Assembly (NCBI GenBank): GCA_028284385.1 | Contig: JANQRT010000058.1 | Location: 124,001-188,000 of the forward strand | Direction of reading: 5' to 3' | Length of the DNA: 64,000 nucleotides | Source of the DNA: Opitutaceae bacterium | GTDB taxonomy: Bacteria > Verrucomicrobiota > Verrucomicrobiia > Opitutales > Opitutaceae | Shown: positions 55,449 to 64,000 of the stretch, piece after piece | Numbering within the stretch: position 1 is the stretch's first letter | Layout: the number at the start of each line of letters is the position of its first letter | Position numbers and translations under genes: made by a program | The notes under the pieces: generated by a model | Databases searched by the model: none | Told to the model about the DNA's origin: nothing | Seen by the model: only the letters and a program-made list of their open reading frames with translations

Positions 55449-56212
55449 TTCGCACTGTAATCAATATATCGATACAAAAGTAATCTGGACTTTGAATCGT
55501 GGCGGGAAGTCGCCACTCTCTCGTAGCAGTTTGGCAGAATGAGAGATTCTCCTGAAGCGATCTGAGAACAGACTGCTATGAACGTCGGCTTGAACAGCTT
55601 GAAATTCATTCCTTCAAGCGCGTTGTTTTCATAACCGTCTAAATTCAGGATCAGAAGTTCAAAATCGCGATCGAAGTCCGCCTTGGTGAGGATGCTTTCC
55701 AGCGAATTGGTGGTTACGTAGGAAATCTTGCGACGTTTCGGATTTTTCTCAGGAGGTTTGAGAGGCTTTCCCGTGATTCTCTCCTTCGCTTCTCTTCGAA
55801 GCTCCGAGCGAATCGAGACTTGGGGAGGCATGCCAACGACTTCAATGTAGGAATCGTGTAGCCATTGATCGACGGCCGCGACGTTCAAGGCGGTGCTACG
55901 AGTCCTTTTCTTGCGACACTTGTGGAAAAGGTGGGGCCAGGGTTCAATCAATAGGCCTTCCCAGCCTAAAGCGCGCTCGAGATACAGGCTGAAGCTTTCC
56001 TTGCCTCCGTCTCTGGCTCCTATCTCTACAAATTTTCCACCTGGTCTATTCAAAAAGGGGAGTATTTTAGAGACGTGTGGTCGCAATGCTCCCAAAGAGA
56101 AGAGTCTGTGGAAGCCTGTTTGGACTGGATTCGAGCTGCCTTTAGTTCGTTTAGACAAAATACAGAGGCGTTTTCCCCATGATACGACTGATATCCACGA
56201 AGGTTTAACCAA
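55445..56212 (-). CDS. FkbM-family methyltransferase
   Basis: A 255-residue protein. GKFVEIGARDGGKESFSLYL near 58-77 is the SAM-binding motif I, LGWEGLLIEPWPHLF follows as the end of strand 2, and LLILNLDGYENNALEGMNF near 186-204 is the FkbM-type C-terminal signature. Such enzymes often methylate sugars or surface glycans. The N-terminal 45 basic residues are not conserved, so a later start is possible. The substrate is unknown. Confidence 0.83.
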   Translation of the reverse strand: MVKPSWISVVSWGKRLCILSKRTKGSSNPVQTGFHRLFSLGALRPHVSKILPFLNRPGGKFVEIGARDGGKESFSLYLERALGWEGLLIEPWPHLFHKCRKKRTRSTALNVAAVDQWLHDSYIEVVGMPPQVSIRSELRREAKERITGKPLKPPEKNPKRRKISYVTTNSLESILTKADFDRDFELLILNLDGYENNALEGMNFKLFKPTFIAVCSQIASGESLILPNCYERVATSRHDSKSRLLLYRYIDYSAN

Positions 56213-56429
56213 TATGCCTTCCAGTTCGCCGGCCTGAGTATTTTACGCATCGGGATTAGTCTTAATTCATCATGCAACAGATGTTCCCTAAGTTTCTGAT
56301 TATTAGCGAGAAATAGTGAAAATAGGCCTTTAATCCTAGTCTTTTCCCTCACCCGATGAAGGTGCTGGCCACCGATTTACATAAGCGCCACTGCGCATTA
56401 GTCTGTGGGTGTTCAAAAACGAATCTGAC

Positions 56430-57257
56430 ATGAGAACACGAAATTTAGTTAAATGGGTCTTTTTCTCGGCGGCGACAGGATGGATTGCCAGCTCGTACGG
56501 GGCTTCGCTGCTCGTAGAAGACTTCGATGATGGAACTTTCGGCGCATTTACGCCTGTTGGTTCTGCAGCCGTTATTTCCGATATCAGTGGCGGGTGGCAT
56601 GCTGTATTAAGCACTCCTAGCTCCTTCTCCGGTGGCGGTGGCGGCGGAAATGGCTTTTCTCCCCCAGCGTCAAGTGGCGGATCAGGTTCTGGTGGCGGTT
56701 CAGGCTCAGGTGGTGGATCTGATCCAGATCCGATTGTTCCGGACCCTTCTCCTGACGACATTCCCGATGGTTCTGAGGCCTCCTACATTTATCTAACAGA
56801 AGGTCTTGTCGTCGATGTCGAATCGATACTTTCCTTTGATTTCGAGACTTCAGGCACCTCTCATTACGATAGCGACTTCGCTTTCTATATTCTTGGCGAT
56901 GGTGGAATGGTTGAATTTACGGACGGTTCCTTGAATCCAGATAGCGGTACCTACACTATTCCCGAGACTCTAGAACCTGGCATTTACACTTTTGCCATCG
57001 GCATAGTTGATTCAGGAGAAACTCCAATCAATCTACTTAGCCTCACCAATGATCAGGATCCTTACGACGACTATTACGACACGTATCCCAACGTGGTTGG
57101 CGATTACCAGTTGTCCATAGACAATGTGATCCTCACTTCCGTGGATGATGCTGAGCGTGTGCCTGACGAATCTTCCTACGGTCTCTTCGCCACATTGCTT
57201 TTCGCTGGATTGCTAGCTGCAAAAAGAAGACTGAGCAGGGCCAAGACTACGGCTTAA
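56430..57257 (+). CDS. Exported surface protein with Gly/Ser linker and PEP-CTERM-like C-terminus
   Basis: A 275-residue secreted protein. A signal peptide (1-24, ending SSYGAS) precedes a beta-rich region, a Gly/Ser-rich linker at residues 67-97 with repeated GSGGG, then a beta-sandwich-like domain (about 110-235). The C-terminus has VPDESSYGLFATLLFAGLL at 244-262 followed by AAKRRLSR, i.e. short motif, hydrophobic helix and basic tail as in PEP-CTERM sorting signals, here with PDE in place of PEP. That would direct exosortase-dependent handling. The start is ATG at 56430. The ligand is unknown. Confidence 0.8.
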   Translation: MRTRNLVKWVFFSAATGWIASSYGASLLVEDFDDGTFGAFTPVGSAAVISDISGGWHAVLSTPSSFSGGGGGGNGFSPPASSGGSGSGGGSGSGGGSDPDPIVPDPSPDDIPDGSEASYIYLTEGLVVDVESILSFDFETSGTSHYDSDFAFYILGDGGMVEFTDGSLNPDSGTYTIPETLEPGIYTFAIGIVDSGETPINLLSLTNDQDPYDDYYDTYPNVVGDYQLSIDNVILTSVDDAERVPDESSYGLFATLLFAGLLAAKRRLSRAKTTA

Positions 57258-57296
57258 AGCCATCGACGATTTAGTTTTTTCTCCAAGCAACAGTGG

Positions 57297-57326
57297 GGCT
57301 CGTGGCTTTATGCCACGGGCCTTTCT
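57297..57326 (+). terminator. Rho-independent terminator after the PEP-CTERM-like gene
   Basis: A ten-base-pair stem (GGCTCGTGGC with GCCACGGGCC, one G-U pair) closes a TTTAT loop and is followed by TTTCT. It lies 40 bp after the stop codon and 60 bp before the ACT-domain gene. Confidence 0.85.
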
Positions 57327-57385
57327 GTATTAGGGAGGTCTTTGTGTGCTTGCCTGTGAGGTTTGGCTTGGCAGATTGAGGCGTC

Positions 57386-57907
57386 ATGCAAGCCCCTTTA
57401 GTCATGACGGTTATTAGCCCTGATAGACCAGGATTGGTTGATGAGATTGCCTCTCTCGTTTCTCAGAATGGAGGAAATTGGCTGGAAAGCAGAATGTGTC
57501 ATCTTGGCGGTCAGTTTGCTGGGATTCTTAGGGTCGTTATTGCAGATGAAAACAGGGCCTCCTTAAAGGCCTCCCTTGAAAGGCTCAGCGATAAGGGCCT
57601 TGAAATCGTTATTCACGAGGATAGCGAAGATACAGGCAGCGATTGCATCGAGGTCGTTGCGATTGAAATTCTCGGCCAGGACCGACCTGGAATCGTTAGT
57701 CAGATCGCAAACGCCTTCGCCAAGCGGAATGTGAATGTGGAGGAGCTTTCGACCGAGTGCCGCAGCGCTCCCATGTCCGGAGAGCAGCTTTTTGAAGCTA
57801 AGGCCAGAGTCTGTATACCACTTAACTGCGATATAATGGATCTCCAGCAAGAGCTTGAAACGATTGCTGCCGATCTCATGGTCGAGATTTCCTTCGAATC
57901 CGTTTAG
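57386..57907 (+). CDS. Two-ACT-domain protein (GcvR-like)
   Basis: A 173-residue cytoplasmic protein with two tandem ACT domains: MTVISPDRPGLVDEIASLV near 6-24 and EILGQDRPGIVSQIANAFA near 92-110. The layout matches the GcvR/YkoU-like group that senses amino acids, in E. coli repressing the glycine cleavage operon by contact with GcvA. No gcv genes are nearby, so the GcvR role is only by family. Confidence 0.88.
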   Translation: MQAPLVMTVISPDRPGLVDEIASLVSQNGGNWLESRMCHLGGQFAGILRVVIADENRASLKASLERLSDKGLEIVIHEDSEDTGSDCIEVVAIEILGQDRPGIVSQIANAFAKRNVNVEELSTECRSAPMSGEQLFEAKARVCIPLNCDIMDLQQELETIAADLMVEISFESV

Positions 57908-58196
57908 GCGATTCGGGTCGATTATGACACTTTTCTGGCTTTTCAAAATCCAGAAAGTAGTTATCCGTTTTCAATCAGTTCTTTTCTAAGCATCAGGAGT
58001 GGCATAGTCGATTTCGTCTAGCCCGCCAACCGAGTTCATTAGGATCTACGGTGGATTCAGCTTTTTATCGCTGGATGCGCATCGCTCGTAAGCTAAAGGA
58101 AACGAGAGATGAAAAAACCTATTTTCAGAGGTGGGTAAACTGTCCTCTTTGCGACTCCTGGCGCGTAGCTTGACCATCAATCTTGAATACGCATCC
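57908..58196. other. Intergenic region with an imperfect hairpin
   Basis: These 289 bases hold no convincing gene. Just after the ACT-domain gene, ACTTTTCTGG and CCAGAAAGT form an imperfect stem (57928-57960) without a clear U-run, a possible weak terminator. The rest should contain the promoter of the small gene at 58197. Confidence 0.4.
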
Positions 58197-58433
58197 ATGA
58201 ATCAAATACACGACATATCTATTCGCGTGAGCGATGAAAACCCCAATCACCATCTTTGGAATAACAATGGGATCTGGTGGTTGCATTTCACCGTCTACCC
58301 GACTCCCTTTACTGCCGAACGCGTGCGACGCAGCCTGAGAACTCGCTCCCTTGATGCCGCCCGAATTCGTCGTGATCGCTACTTCGCTATCATCAAACGC
58401 GGTTTAGCCAAGCGTTTAGCGGAAGCCAGTTAG
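58197..58433 (+). CDS. Small protein resembling an isolated integrase arm-type DNA-binding domain
   Basis: A 78-residue basic protein. NNNGIWWLHFTVYP (26-39) followed by RVRRSLRTRSLDAARIRRDR (46-65) has the three-strand-plus-helix pattern of the N-terminal arm-binding domain of tyrosine recombinases, but no catalytic domain follows; the frame stops after LAKRLAEAS. It may be a DNA-binding remnant or a stand-alone regulator. The frame is open to 58131, but the ATG at 58197 fits better. Confidence 0.6.
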   Translation: MNQIHDISIRVSDENPNHHLWNNNGIWWLHFTVYPTPFTAERVRRSLRTRSLDAARIRRDRYFAIIKRGLAKRLAEAS

Positions 58434-58557
58434 ATTAACCTAAGGAATCCGTGTCTAGCCGTCGAATCTCTAGGAGATATTGCCCAAGATATTAAAGAGT
58501 TTCCTAAATGGCTCGAATAGGCTATTATTCGCTAGCGTTCATTAAACCAGGAATGTG

Positions 58558-58971
58558 ATGAAAAAACTGCTTTCTTTAGTCACTCTATTCGTAGCTTCTC
58601 TTTGCATTGCCAACGAATCCGACTCTCCATTGCCTTTCGAAATTGGAGAATCAGAGGGCGGCCGAGTTAGTATCGTCTCTCCTAAATGGCATGAGAAAGA
58701 CGGCGCCTGGCTCTTCACCTGCCGCCTAGAAGCCGATGCAGAGCGTCTCGTTAAGCCCGTTGCTCACATTCTTTTCGAAGGTTTTGGCGAAAATGATGAA
58801 GAACCTGCTATATGGGATCATAAATACGTAACGCGCCGCAAGTTTTTCGATAGAAACTATGGGACAAAGGTGGGAGCTTTTACGCGAGTATTGGTTAAGG
58901 AGATCCCGGTAGAGGTTAAAAAGCTTAAGATCAAGTTCGTAAATAGACCTCCTCAAAAGGCGGATTCGTAG
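58558..58971 (+). CDS. Exported hypothetical protein
   Basis: A 137-residue protein with a clear signal peptide (MKKLLSLVTLFVASLCIA). The remaining part looks like a single beta-rich domain (VSIVSPKWHEKDGAWLFTCR). I do not recognise a family. A GTG lies one codon before the ATG used here. It is flanked by intergenic stretches and appears monocistronic. Confidence 0.7.
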   Translation: MKKLLSLVTLFVASLCIANESDSPLPFEIGESEGGRVSIVSPKWHEKDGAWLFTCRLEADAERLVKPVAHILFEGFGENDEEPAIWDHKYVTRRKFFDRNYGTKVGAFTRVLVKEIPVEVKKLKIKFVNRPPQKADS

Positions 58972-59155
58972 TATTCGTAGAACGGGGACAGTGCAGAATT
59001 TCCAGTCCTGGGCGGCACCCTTTTTAATAGTCTGCATTAGTTTCTTTGAAAAAGATCTGGGCTTAAGGGCGGAAATCGTTTCCTGACAGAGGACACTCTC
59101 GTTTTTATGGAATAGAGGGGTTGATTTCCAAAATCGAATTACTACGGTGAAGGCT

Positions 59156-60280
59156 ATGCGAATCTTCGTGCCTTCTGAAACCCTGGATACCGAGAATCGC
59201 GTAGCTTTAACCGCCGATTATTCGAAGAAACTGATTGAGCTTGGCGCCTCGCTTGCAATCGAGTCGGGGGCCGGAGAAAAAAGCTATTGTTCGGATGAAC
59301 AGTATCGAGCTGCTGGAGCCTCGGTGGAGTCCGATCGTATGGCGGCTCTCAAGGAGGCCGACCTAGTTGCGCGTTTGAGGAAGCCTGCTATTGATGAAGT
59401 ACAGAATCTCAAGCCTGGCAGTATGCACATCAGTTTCCTGGATCCCTTTAATGAGGGTGACCTCATTAAGGCTTTCGCAGACGCTGGAGTGACGTCCGTC
59501 AGCATGGAAATGATCCCCCGTACGACTCTCGCCCAGAAAATGGATGCGTTGAGCTCGCAAGCGAATCTTGCTGGGTATTTTGCGGTCCTTAAAGCTGCCG
59601 AACGACTTAATCAGATACTTCCGATGATGATGACTCCATCGGGTACGATCTCGCCTGCTCGCGTATTCGTTATCGGCGTTGGCGTTGCCGGGCTTCAAGC
59701 GATTGCGACAGCCAAGCGATTAGGAGCTCGTGTTGAAGCTTTCGATACAAGACCTGTGGTTGAAGAGCAAGTAAAGTCGCTCGGGGCTAAATTCGTTAAA
59801 ATCGATTTAGGCGAAACAGGCCAGACTGCCCAGGGCTACGCCAAGGAGCTCACGCCAGAGCAGATTGAAAAACAGCGGCAAGGGATGGCAAAAGTCTGTT
59901 CCCAATCGGATATTGTAATCACCACTGCCAAGCTTTTCGGCCGACCGGCTCCGAGAATCGTAACGGCTCCCATGTTGTCAGGAATGCGCAATGGCAGTGT
60001 TGTCGTCGACTTGGCTGTCGAATCTGGAGGCAATGTTGAAGGGTCGAAACTCGATGAAGAGGTTAGGCTTCCAGATGGTCCTCGTATCATTGGTATCGGT
60101 ACGCTGGAAGGTGGAGTGGCAGTTCATGCTAGTCAGATGTATGCCTCGAACATATACAATTTTATTGAACATTTTTGGAATGACGAAGCTAAAGCGATAA
60201 AGCTGGATCTGGAAGACGAGATCCAAAAGGGCTGCGTCATCACTCATGGCGGAGCGATTGTCCATGAGCGTTTCAAATAG
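59156..60280 (+). CDS. pntAA: NAD(P) transhydrogenase subunit alpha, part 1
   Basis: The NAD(H)-binding domain I of proton-translocating transhydrogenase, 374 residues. MRIFVPSETLDTENRVAL opens the protein, PRTTLAQKMDALSSQAN near 117-133 and the Rossmann loop VIGVGVAGLQAIATAKRLGA near 169-188 identify it. GAGG-like GAAGG lies just before the ATG at 59156, favoured over a GTG three codons earlier. It is the first gene of pntAA-pntAB-pntB. Confidence 0.95.
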   Translation: MRIFVPSETLDTENRVALTADYSKKLIELGASLAIESGAGEKSYCSDEQYRAAGASVESDRMAALKEADLVARLRKPAIDEVQNLKPGSMHISFLDPFNEGDLIKAFADAGVTSVSMEMIPRTTLAQKMDALSSQANLAGYFAVLKAAERLNQILPMMMTPSGTISPARVFVIGVGVAGLQAIATAKRLGARVEAFDTRPVVEEQVKSLGAKFVKIDLGETGQTAQGYAKELTPEQIEKQRQGMAKVCSQSDIVITTAKLFGRPAPRIVTAPMLSGMRNGSVVVDLAVESGGNVEGSKLDEEVRLPDGPRIIGIGTLEGGVAVHASQMYASNIYNFIEHFWNDEAKAIKLDLEDEIQKGCVITHGGAIVHERFK

Positions 60281-60303
60281 TTAACTCTTCCCCTATTCAG
60301 AAA

Positions 60304-60588
60304 ATGGATCTTGTATTGCTTTTCTTCATATTCGTTCTCGCCGCTTTTCTTGGACTTGAACTGATATCGAAAGTACCTTCTCAACTGCACACGCCGCTAA
60401 TGTCCGGCGCCAATGCAATCTCTGGCATTACGATTGTCGGAGCTATTCTCGCCACCGGGATTGGGGCGGAAGGTTCTATCGGAATGATTTTGGGTTTCCT
60501 CGCCCTAGTCTTCGCCACAATCAATGTGGTGGGAGGCTATTTGGTGACGGATCGCATGCTCCAAATGTTTAAGAAGAAAGACAAATAG
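60304..60588 (+). CDS. pntAB: NAD(P) transhydrogenase subunit alpha, part 2
   Basis: A 94-residue membrane protein with three helices, equal to the C-terminal part of E. coli PntA. HTPLMSGANAISGITIVGAI near 30-49 is the signature loop. The split into pntAA and pntAB is the Rhodospirillum-type arrangement. It lies 23 bp after pntAA. Confidence 0.95.
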   Translation: MDLVLLFFIFVLAAFLGLELISKVPSQLHTPLMSGANAISGITIVGAILATGIGAEGSIGMILGFLALVFATINVVGGYLVTDRMLQMFKKKDK

Positions 60589-60593
60589 CCGAC

Positions 60594-62060
60594 ATGAATC
60601 GCCTCTTCTCTTTCGTTTCTTTAGATCTTTTTGCTGCAGTCGGCTCTGATGATATAATCAACTTAGCCTATGTGATCGCCGCTACCTTCTTCGTGTTCGG
60701 TATCAAAATGTTGGGTTCAGCTGATACGGCTCGACGTGGAAATATCATTAGCGGAATCGGGATGCTATTGGCGGTCGTGATTACACTGCTTGATCGAGGT
60801 ATTTTGTCCTATCAGTGGATCATCATTGGCATCCTTGCCGGGGCTGGAATCGGGGCGCTTGCGGCTAGACTCGTAAAGATGACTGCGATGCCTGAGTTAG
60901 TAGCCCTTTTCAACGGCTTTGGTGGCTTGGCCAGCTTGCTGGTGGCTTGGGCCGAGTTTGAAAAGATTCGGGGGCTCGGCTGGAGTGCCTATCAAATCGA
61001 GATGCAGACCGCGTCGTTTTTCAGCTCTTTCGTTATCTTTGTTACTTTGCTCATTGGAGGCGTGACGTTTACGGGCAGTCTTTACGCCTATGGAAAACTA
61101 TCTGGAAGACTCTCCGGGCGGGCTACCGTTTTTCCAGGCCAGAAAGCGCTTAATCTCCTTGTACTCATTCTCATTTTAGGGATTGGGGTCGCGTTTACTT
61201 GGTCGAGCGATCTAGAGATTGCCTATAAGCTTTTTCTGACAGGTGTTGGTCTCTCTCTCGTATTCGGATTTATGGGAGTGATGCCTATTGGCGGTGGGGA
61301 TATGCCCGTAGTTATATCCCTTCTTAATAGCTGTTCTGGTCTTGCGGCATCAGCGGCCGGATTCGTAATAGGCAACAATGTCCTTATCGTTGCTGGCTGC
61401 CTGGTTGGAGCGAGTGGATTTATCCTCACAGTCATTATGTGTAAGGCTATGAATCGTACGCTGGGCAATGTGCTTTTCAGTGGTTTCGGAGCTACCAGTC
61501 AGAAAGGCGGTGATGACGATGCCGCCGAGCCAAAGGCCATTAGTGTGGACGATGCTTTTTTCGTTCTGGAGGCTGCTAGTTCGGTCGTATTCATACCTGG
61601 ATACGGCATGGCCGTTGCTCAGGCCCAGCATGTTGTCAAAGAGCTTGGCGAATTGCTCGAAGAAAATGGTGCCGAAGTGAATTTCGCGATTCATCCCGTG
61701 GCTGGGCGGATGCCTGGTCACATGAATGTACTTCTAGCCGAAGCGGATGTTCCCTACGAGCAGCTTGTCGAAATGGATTCGATAAATCCGCTTATGCCAA
61801 CGGTCGACGTAGCCATTGTTATCGGAGCTAATGACGTGGTTAACCCCGCCGCATCGCAGGACGAATCGAGCCCTATTTACGGTATGCCTATCATCGAAGC
61901 TCACCAGGCGAAAACCGTATTCTGCTTGAAGCGCGGGCAGGGCAAGGGCTTTTCCGGTTTGATCAACAAGCTCTTTACTATGGAGAACACGCGTATGATT
62001 TATGGAGACGCGAAGTCCACTATTTCCTCCCTGGTTAGCGAGCTAAAGGGATCAGCCTGA
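60594..62060 (+). CDS. pntB: NAD(P) transhydrogenase subunit beta
   Basis: The 488-residue beta subunit: about nine membrane helices followed by the NADP(H)-binding domain III. Hallmarks are ALFNGFGGLASLLVA near 102-116, SGFGATSQKGGD near 296-307, VVFIPGYGMAVAQAQH near 330 and INPLMPTVDVAIVIGANDVV near 398-417. Together with PntAA/AB it uses the proton gradient to reduce NADP+ with NADH, complementing complex I encoded earlier in the window. Confidence 0.96.
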   Translation: MNRLFSFVSLDLFAAVGSDDIINLAYVIAATFFVFGIKMLGSADTARRGNIISGIGMLLAVVITLLDRGILSYQWIIIGILAGAGIGALAARLVKMTAMPELVALFNGFGGLASLLVAWAEFEKIRGLGWSAYQIEMQTASFFSSFVIFVTLLIGGVTFTGSLYAYGKLSGRLSGRATVFPGQKALNLLVLILILGIGVAFTWSSDLEIAYKLFLTGVGLSLVFGFMGVMPIGGGDMPVVISLLNSCSGLAASAAGFVIGNNVLIVAGCLVGASGFILTVIMCKAMNRTLGNVLFSGFGATSQKGGDDDAAEPKAISVDDAFFVLEAASSVVFIPGYGMAVAQAQHVVKELGELLEENGAEVNFAIHPVAGRMPGHMNVLLAEADVPYEQLVEMDSINPLMPTVDVAIVIGANDVVNPAASQDESSPIYGMPIIEAHQAKTVFCLKRGQGKGFSGLINKLFTMENTRMIYGDAKSTISSLVSELKGSA

Positions 62061-62140
62061 TTCGAACCACGGCCTTTCGACAAGCCATATTCTTGACGCG
62101 CAAATAGTGACGCACGAGTATTCGCGGTAACCGCTACTCG

Positions 62141-63667
62141 ATGCTCTTCATCTCGCCGGAGTTTCTCTTCGGGTTTCTTCCCGTTCTCGTTGCCCTGTAC
62201 TATTTGCAGGGTTCTCTGTTTTCTTCGGACAAGCTGCGCGTAGGCCTTCTAACTGGGGCGTCTTTGTTTTTCTATGGCTGGTGGAATCCCAGCTATCTTC
62301 TTATAATTCTCGCTTCGGTGGGTTTGAATCTTGGAGTGGGTTCTATTCTCGTTAGCGAAGGGGCGAAACTCGGTAAGCCTGGACGCCTCTGGCTCCTCGT
62401 TCTGGCTATTGCTCTCAATCTAAGTGTTCTCGTATTCTATAAGTATTCAGGCTTTCTGCTTGGAAATGTGAATACGTTTTTCGGCACTGAATTTACCTCC
62501 GAATCGTATTCCCTGCCATTGGGTATTTCTTTTTTCACTTTCCAGCAAATTGTATTCATCGTCGAATGCTACAAAGGTCGAATCGGGAGTATCGATATTG
62601 TCCGGTATCCTCTCTTCGTTACGTTTTTCCCTCAATTAATTGCGGGGCCGATTGTTCATTATGGAGAAATCGTTCCTCAGCTTCGAACCTTCCCGAATCG
62701 AGAAAAGCTGGAGTCGATGATTAGTATTGGAGTGCTCGTTTTCATTGCCGGGCTCTTTAAGAAAATCGTACTGGCAGATAATCTAGCATCTTATGCGGAT
62801 CCAGTTTTCGAATACGCTGATGAAGGAATTGTGTTTGGGACCTGGGCCGCTCTGATTGGAATGTTTTCCTATAGTTTGCAGCTCTACTTCGATTTCAGTG
62901 GCTACTCGGACATGGCTGTCGGCCTAGGACTGATTTTCGGGATAAGATTGCCGTTCAACTTCAACTCGCCGTATAAGGCGACGAGTTTTATCGATTTTTG
63001 GAAACGCTGGCACATCACCTTGTCGCGCTTCTTGCGAGATTTTCTTTATATTCCCCTTGGCGGCAATCGAAAGGGAAGTATCCGTCGATACACCAATCTA
63101 ATGATCACCATGCTCATCGGCGGGCTTTGGCATGGAGCAGGCTGGAATTTCGTTATTTGGGGAGGAGCTCATGGGCTCCTTTTATCGCTCAACCATGTTT
63201 GGAGAAAAGTTCGACTGCTTGATCGACTTCGAATCTTCTCCTGGCCAACTACTTTTCTTACTGTCTCAATACTTTGGATATTATTTAGAGCGGAGACGTT
63301 TAGTGGAGCGCTCTTTTTCTACGAAGCTCTTTTCTTTAGCGAGGCCCCATTTAACGAAGGAATCTATGACTTACTGAAGACCTTTTCGAATCGAACTCAG
63401 ATTTGGACTCTTCATGACCTCGGTTTTCTAGGTTTTCTCGATCAGCAGGAATACATTGGTCTTAAAGCGACGCTATTCGTTATCCTGTCGCTTCTGATTT
63501 GTCTACTCGCTCCCTCAGTCAAGTTGTTTGCCGAAAAGCTAGAAGCCGGTTCTGATGAAAGTCGAAGCTGGTTCAAGTACTATGCTCTCGCTGGTTTCAT
63601 GTCCACAATCATTTGCTTGAGTTCCTTTACAACTGAAGAAAGCCCATTCCTGTATTTCCAATTCTGA
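62141..63667 (+). CDS. MBOAT family O-acyltransferase (AlgI-like)
   Basis: A 508-residue polytopic membrane protein. FWKRWHITLSRFLRDFLYIP near 285-304 and GGLWHGAGWNFVIWGGAHGL near 327-346 carry the family Asn/His residues, as in AlgI and DltB. It would bring acetyl groups across the membrane for O-acetylation of an exopolysaccharide or wall polymer. An SGNH-like partner gene begins 1 bp later. The polymer is unknown. Confidence 0.93.
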   Translation: MLFISPEFLFGFLPVLVALYYLQGSLFSSDKLRVGLLTGASLFFYGWWNPSYLLIILASVGLNLGVGSILVSEGAKLGKPGRLWLLVLAIALNLSVLVFYKYSGFLLGNVNTFFGTEFTSESYSLPLGISFFTFQQIVFIVECYKGRIGSIDIVRYPLFVTFFPQLIAGPIVHYGEIVPQLRTFPNREKLESMISIGVLVFIAGLFKKIVLADNLASYADPVFEYADEGIVFGTWAALIGMFSYSLQLYFDFSGYSDMAVGLGLIFGIRLPFNFNSPYKATSFIDFWKRWHITLSRFLRDFLYIPLGGNRKGSIRRYTNLMITMLIGGLWHGAGWNFVIWGGAHGLLLSLNHVWRKVRLLDRLRIFSWPTTFLTVSILWILFRAETFSGALFFYEALFFSEAPFNEGIYDLLKTFSNRTQIWTLHDLGFLGFLDQQEYIGLKATLFVILSLLICLLAPSVKLFAEKLEAGSDESRSWFKYYALAGFMSTIICLSSFTTEESPFLYFQF

Positions 63668-63668
63668 T

Positions 63669-64000
63669 ATGCCTATCCTTGCAAAAAGATTTCTCGTTCT
63701 CATTTCGGTGTTTGCATTGTCAATGGCCATTTACTTTTTGCTGTATTTGATTCAGTATGACGCAAAGGTCTGGTCTGAGATTTGGGTTCCGAAGGTGGCC
63801 GAAGTGAAAGGTTCCATCGTTGGAGAAAACGAAGATGAGAATAGAATAATTCTATTGGCAGGATCGAATGGGCTTTTTGGATACGATTCGGAGGAGCTTT
63901 CCCGAATGACCGGCAAACGCGCTTTGAATCTGTCTACTCATGCTGGTCTTCCTCTAGAATACCATATTTGGCTTTTAGATCGTTTCGGACGTAGTGGCGA
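63669..64000 (+). CDS. SGNH-hydrolase-like O-acetylation partner, truncated by the window end
   Basis: The first 110 residues of a protein cut by the window edge. An N-terminal membrane anchor (7-29) is followed by IILLAGSNGLFGYDSEELS and NLSTHAGLPLEYH, the block I region of GSN/GDSL-type SGNH proteins, with the likely nucleophile Ser in GSN. Proteins of this type pair with MBOAT acyltransferases (AlgJ/AlgX, DltD logic) to move acetyl groups to the polymer. The gene begins 1 bp after the MBOAT stop. Confidence 0.8.
   Translation, partial: MPILAKRFLVLISVFALSMAIYFLLYLIQYDAKVWSEIWVPKVAEVKGSIVGENEDENRIILLAGSNGLFGYDSEELSRMTGKRALNLSTHAGLPLEYHIWLLDRFGRSG

Overview
The window reads as a chromosomal segment of a Gram-negative bacterium, most likely of the Verrucomicrobiota, class Opitutia (a Puniceicoccus/Pelagicoccus-like lineage). 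This is an inference from family content: a TonB-dependent receptor, a protein with a PEP-CTERM-like C-terminus, a double-length ThyX of the kind known from the PVC group, an ABC metal permease fused to a DtxR-like domain, and many Shine-Dalgarno-poor starts. It is gene-dense. I saw no rRNA, CRISPR array, insertion sequence or intact integrase.

Layout. 63-2153: sucCD (TCA cycle). 2250-2624: a DoxX membrane protein. 2838-9824: a minus-strand run that reads as one metal-uptake unit (TonB receptor, thioredoxin-like protein, cluster A-1 binding protein, ATPase, permease with a fused DtxR-like domain, second permease), with a perfect 20-bp palindrome just before its first start codon. 9894-11612: an RNA 2'-O-methyltransferase and a degenerate nuclease-fold protein. 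11716-17914: uronate and amino-sugar catabolism (uxuA, an AGE-family epimerase, nagA, nagB, a sodium:solute symporter). 18206-21780: tRNA-Ile2(CAU), a 746-residue receptor-like protein of unknown role, low-gene-density sequence and a tRNA-like relic; this is the best candidate for an acquired segment. 21879-29369: housekeeping genes (OsmC, McsA-like, amidase, receiver, RlmD-type methyltransferase, SufE, nitroreductase, RibD deaminase, YidD, dCTP deaminase, aminotransferase). 29529-35022: accessory genes (LuxR-type regulator with repeats but no NTPase, methyltransferase, RHH protein, unknown membrane protein). 35570-35659: tRNA-Ser(GGA).

35814-49315 is a nearly complete complex I operon, nuoB to nuoN in canonical order but without nuoA. 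It is followed by the duplicated ThyX-like gene, two small genes, a ComEC without nuclease domain, thiD, rarA, an FkbM-type methyltransferase, a predicted surface protein, a two-ACT-domain protein, a lone integrase-arm-like DNA-binding protein, the split proton-translocating transhydrogenase pntAA-pntAB-pntB, and an MBOAT/SGNH O-acetylation pair cut by the window end.

How the genes work together: the TCA enzyme, complex I and transhydrogenase form the energy and redox core of an aerobic heterotroph. The nag/uxu/symporter block feeds sugars from polymers into it. The metal block supplies Mn, Zn or Fe. The most unusual items are the 746-residue receptor beside the tRNA, the ThyX with its signature motif split over two half-domains, the permease-DtxR fusion with its upstream palindrome, and the LuxR/methyltransferase pair with a cluster of TACNGTA sites.
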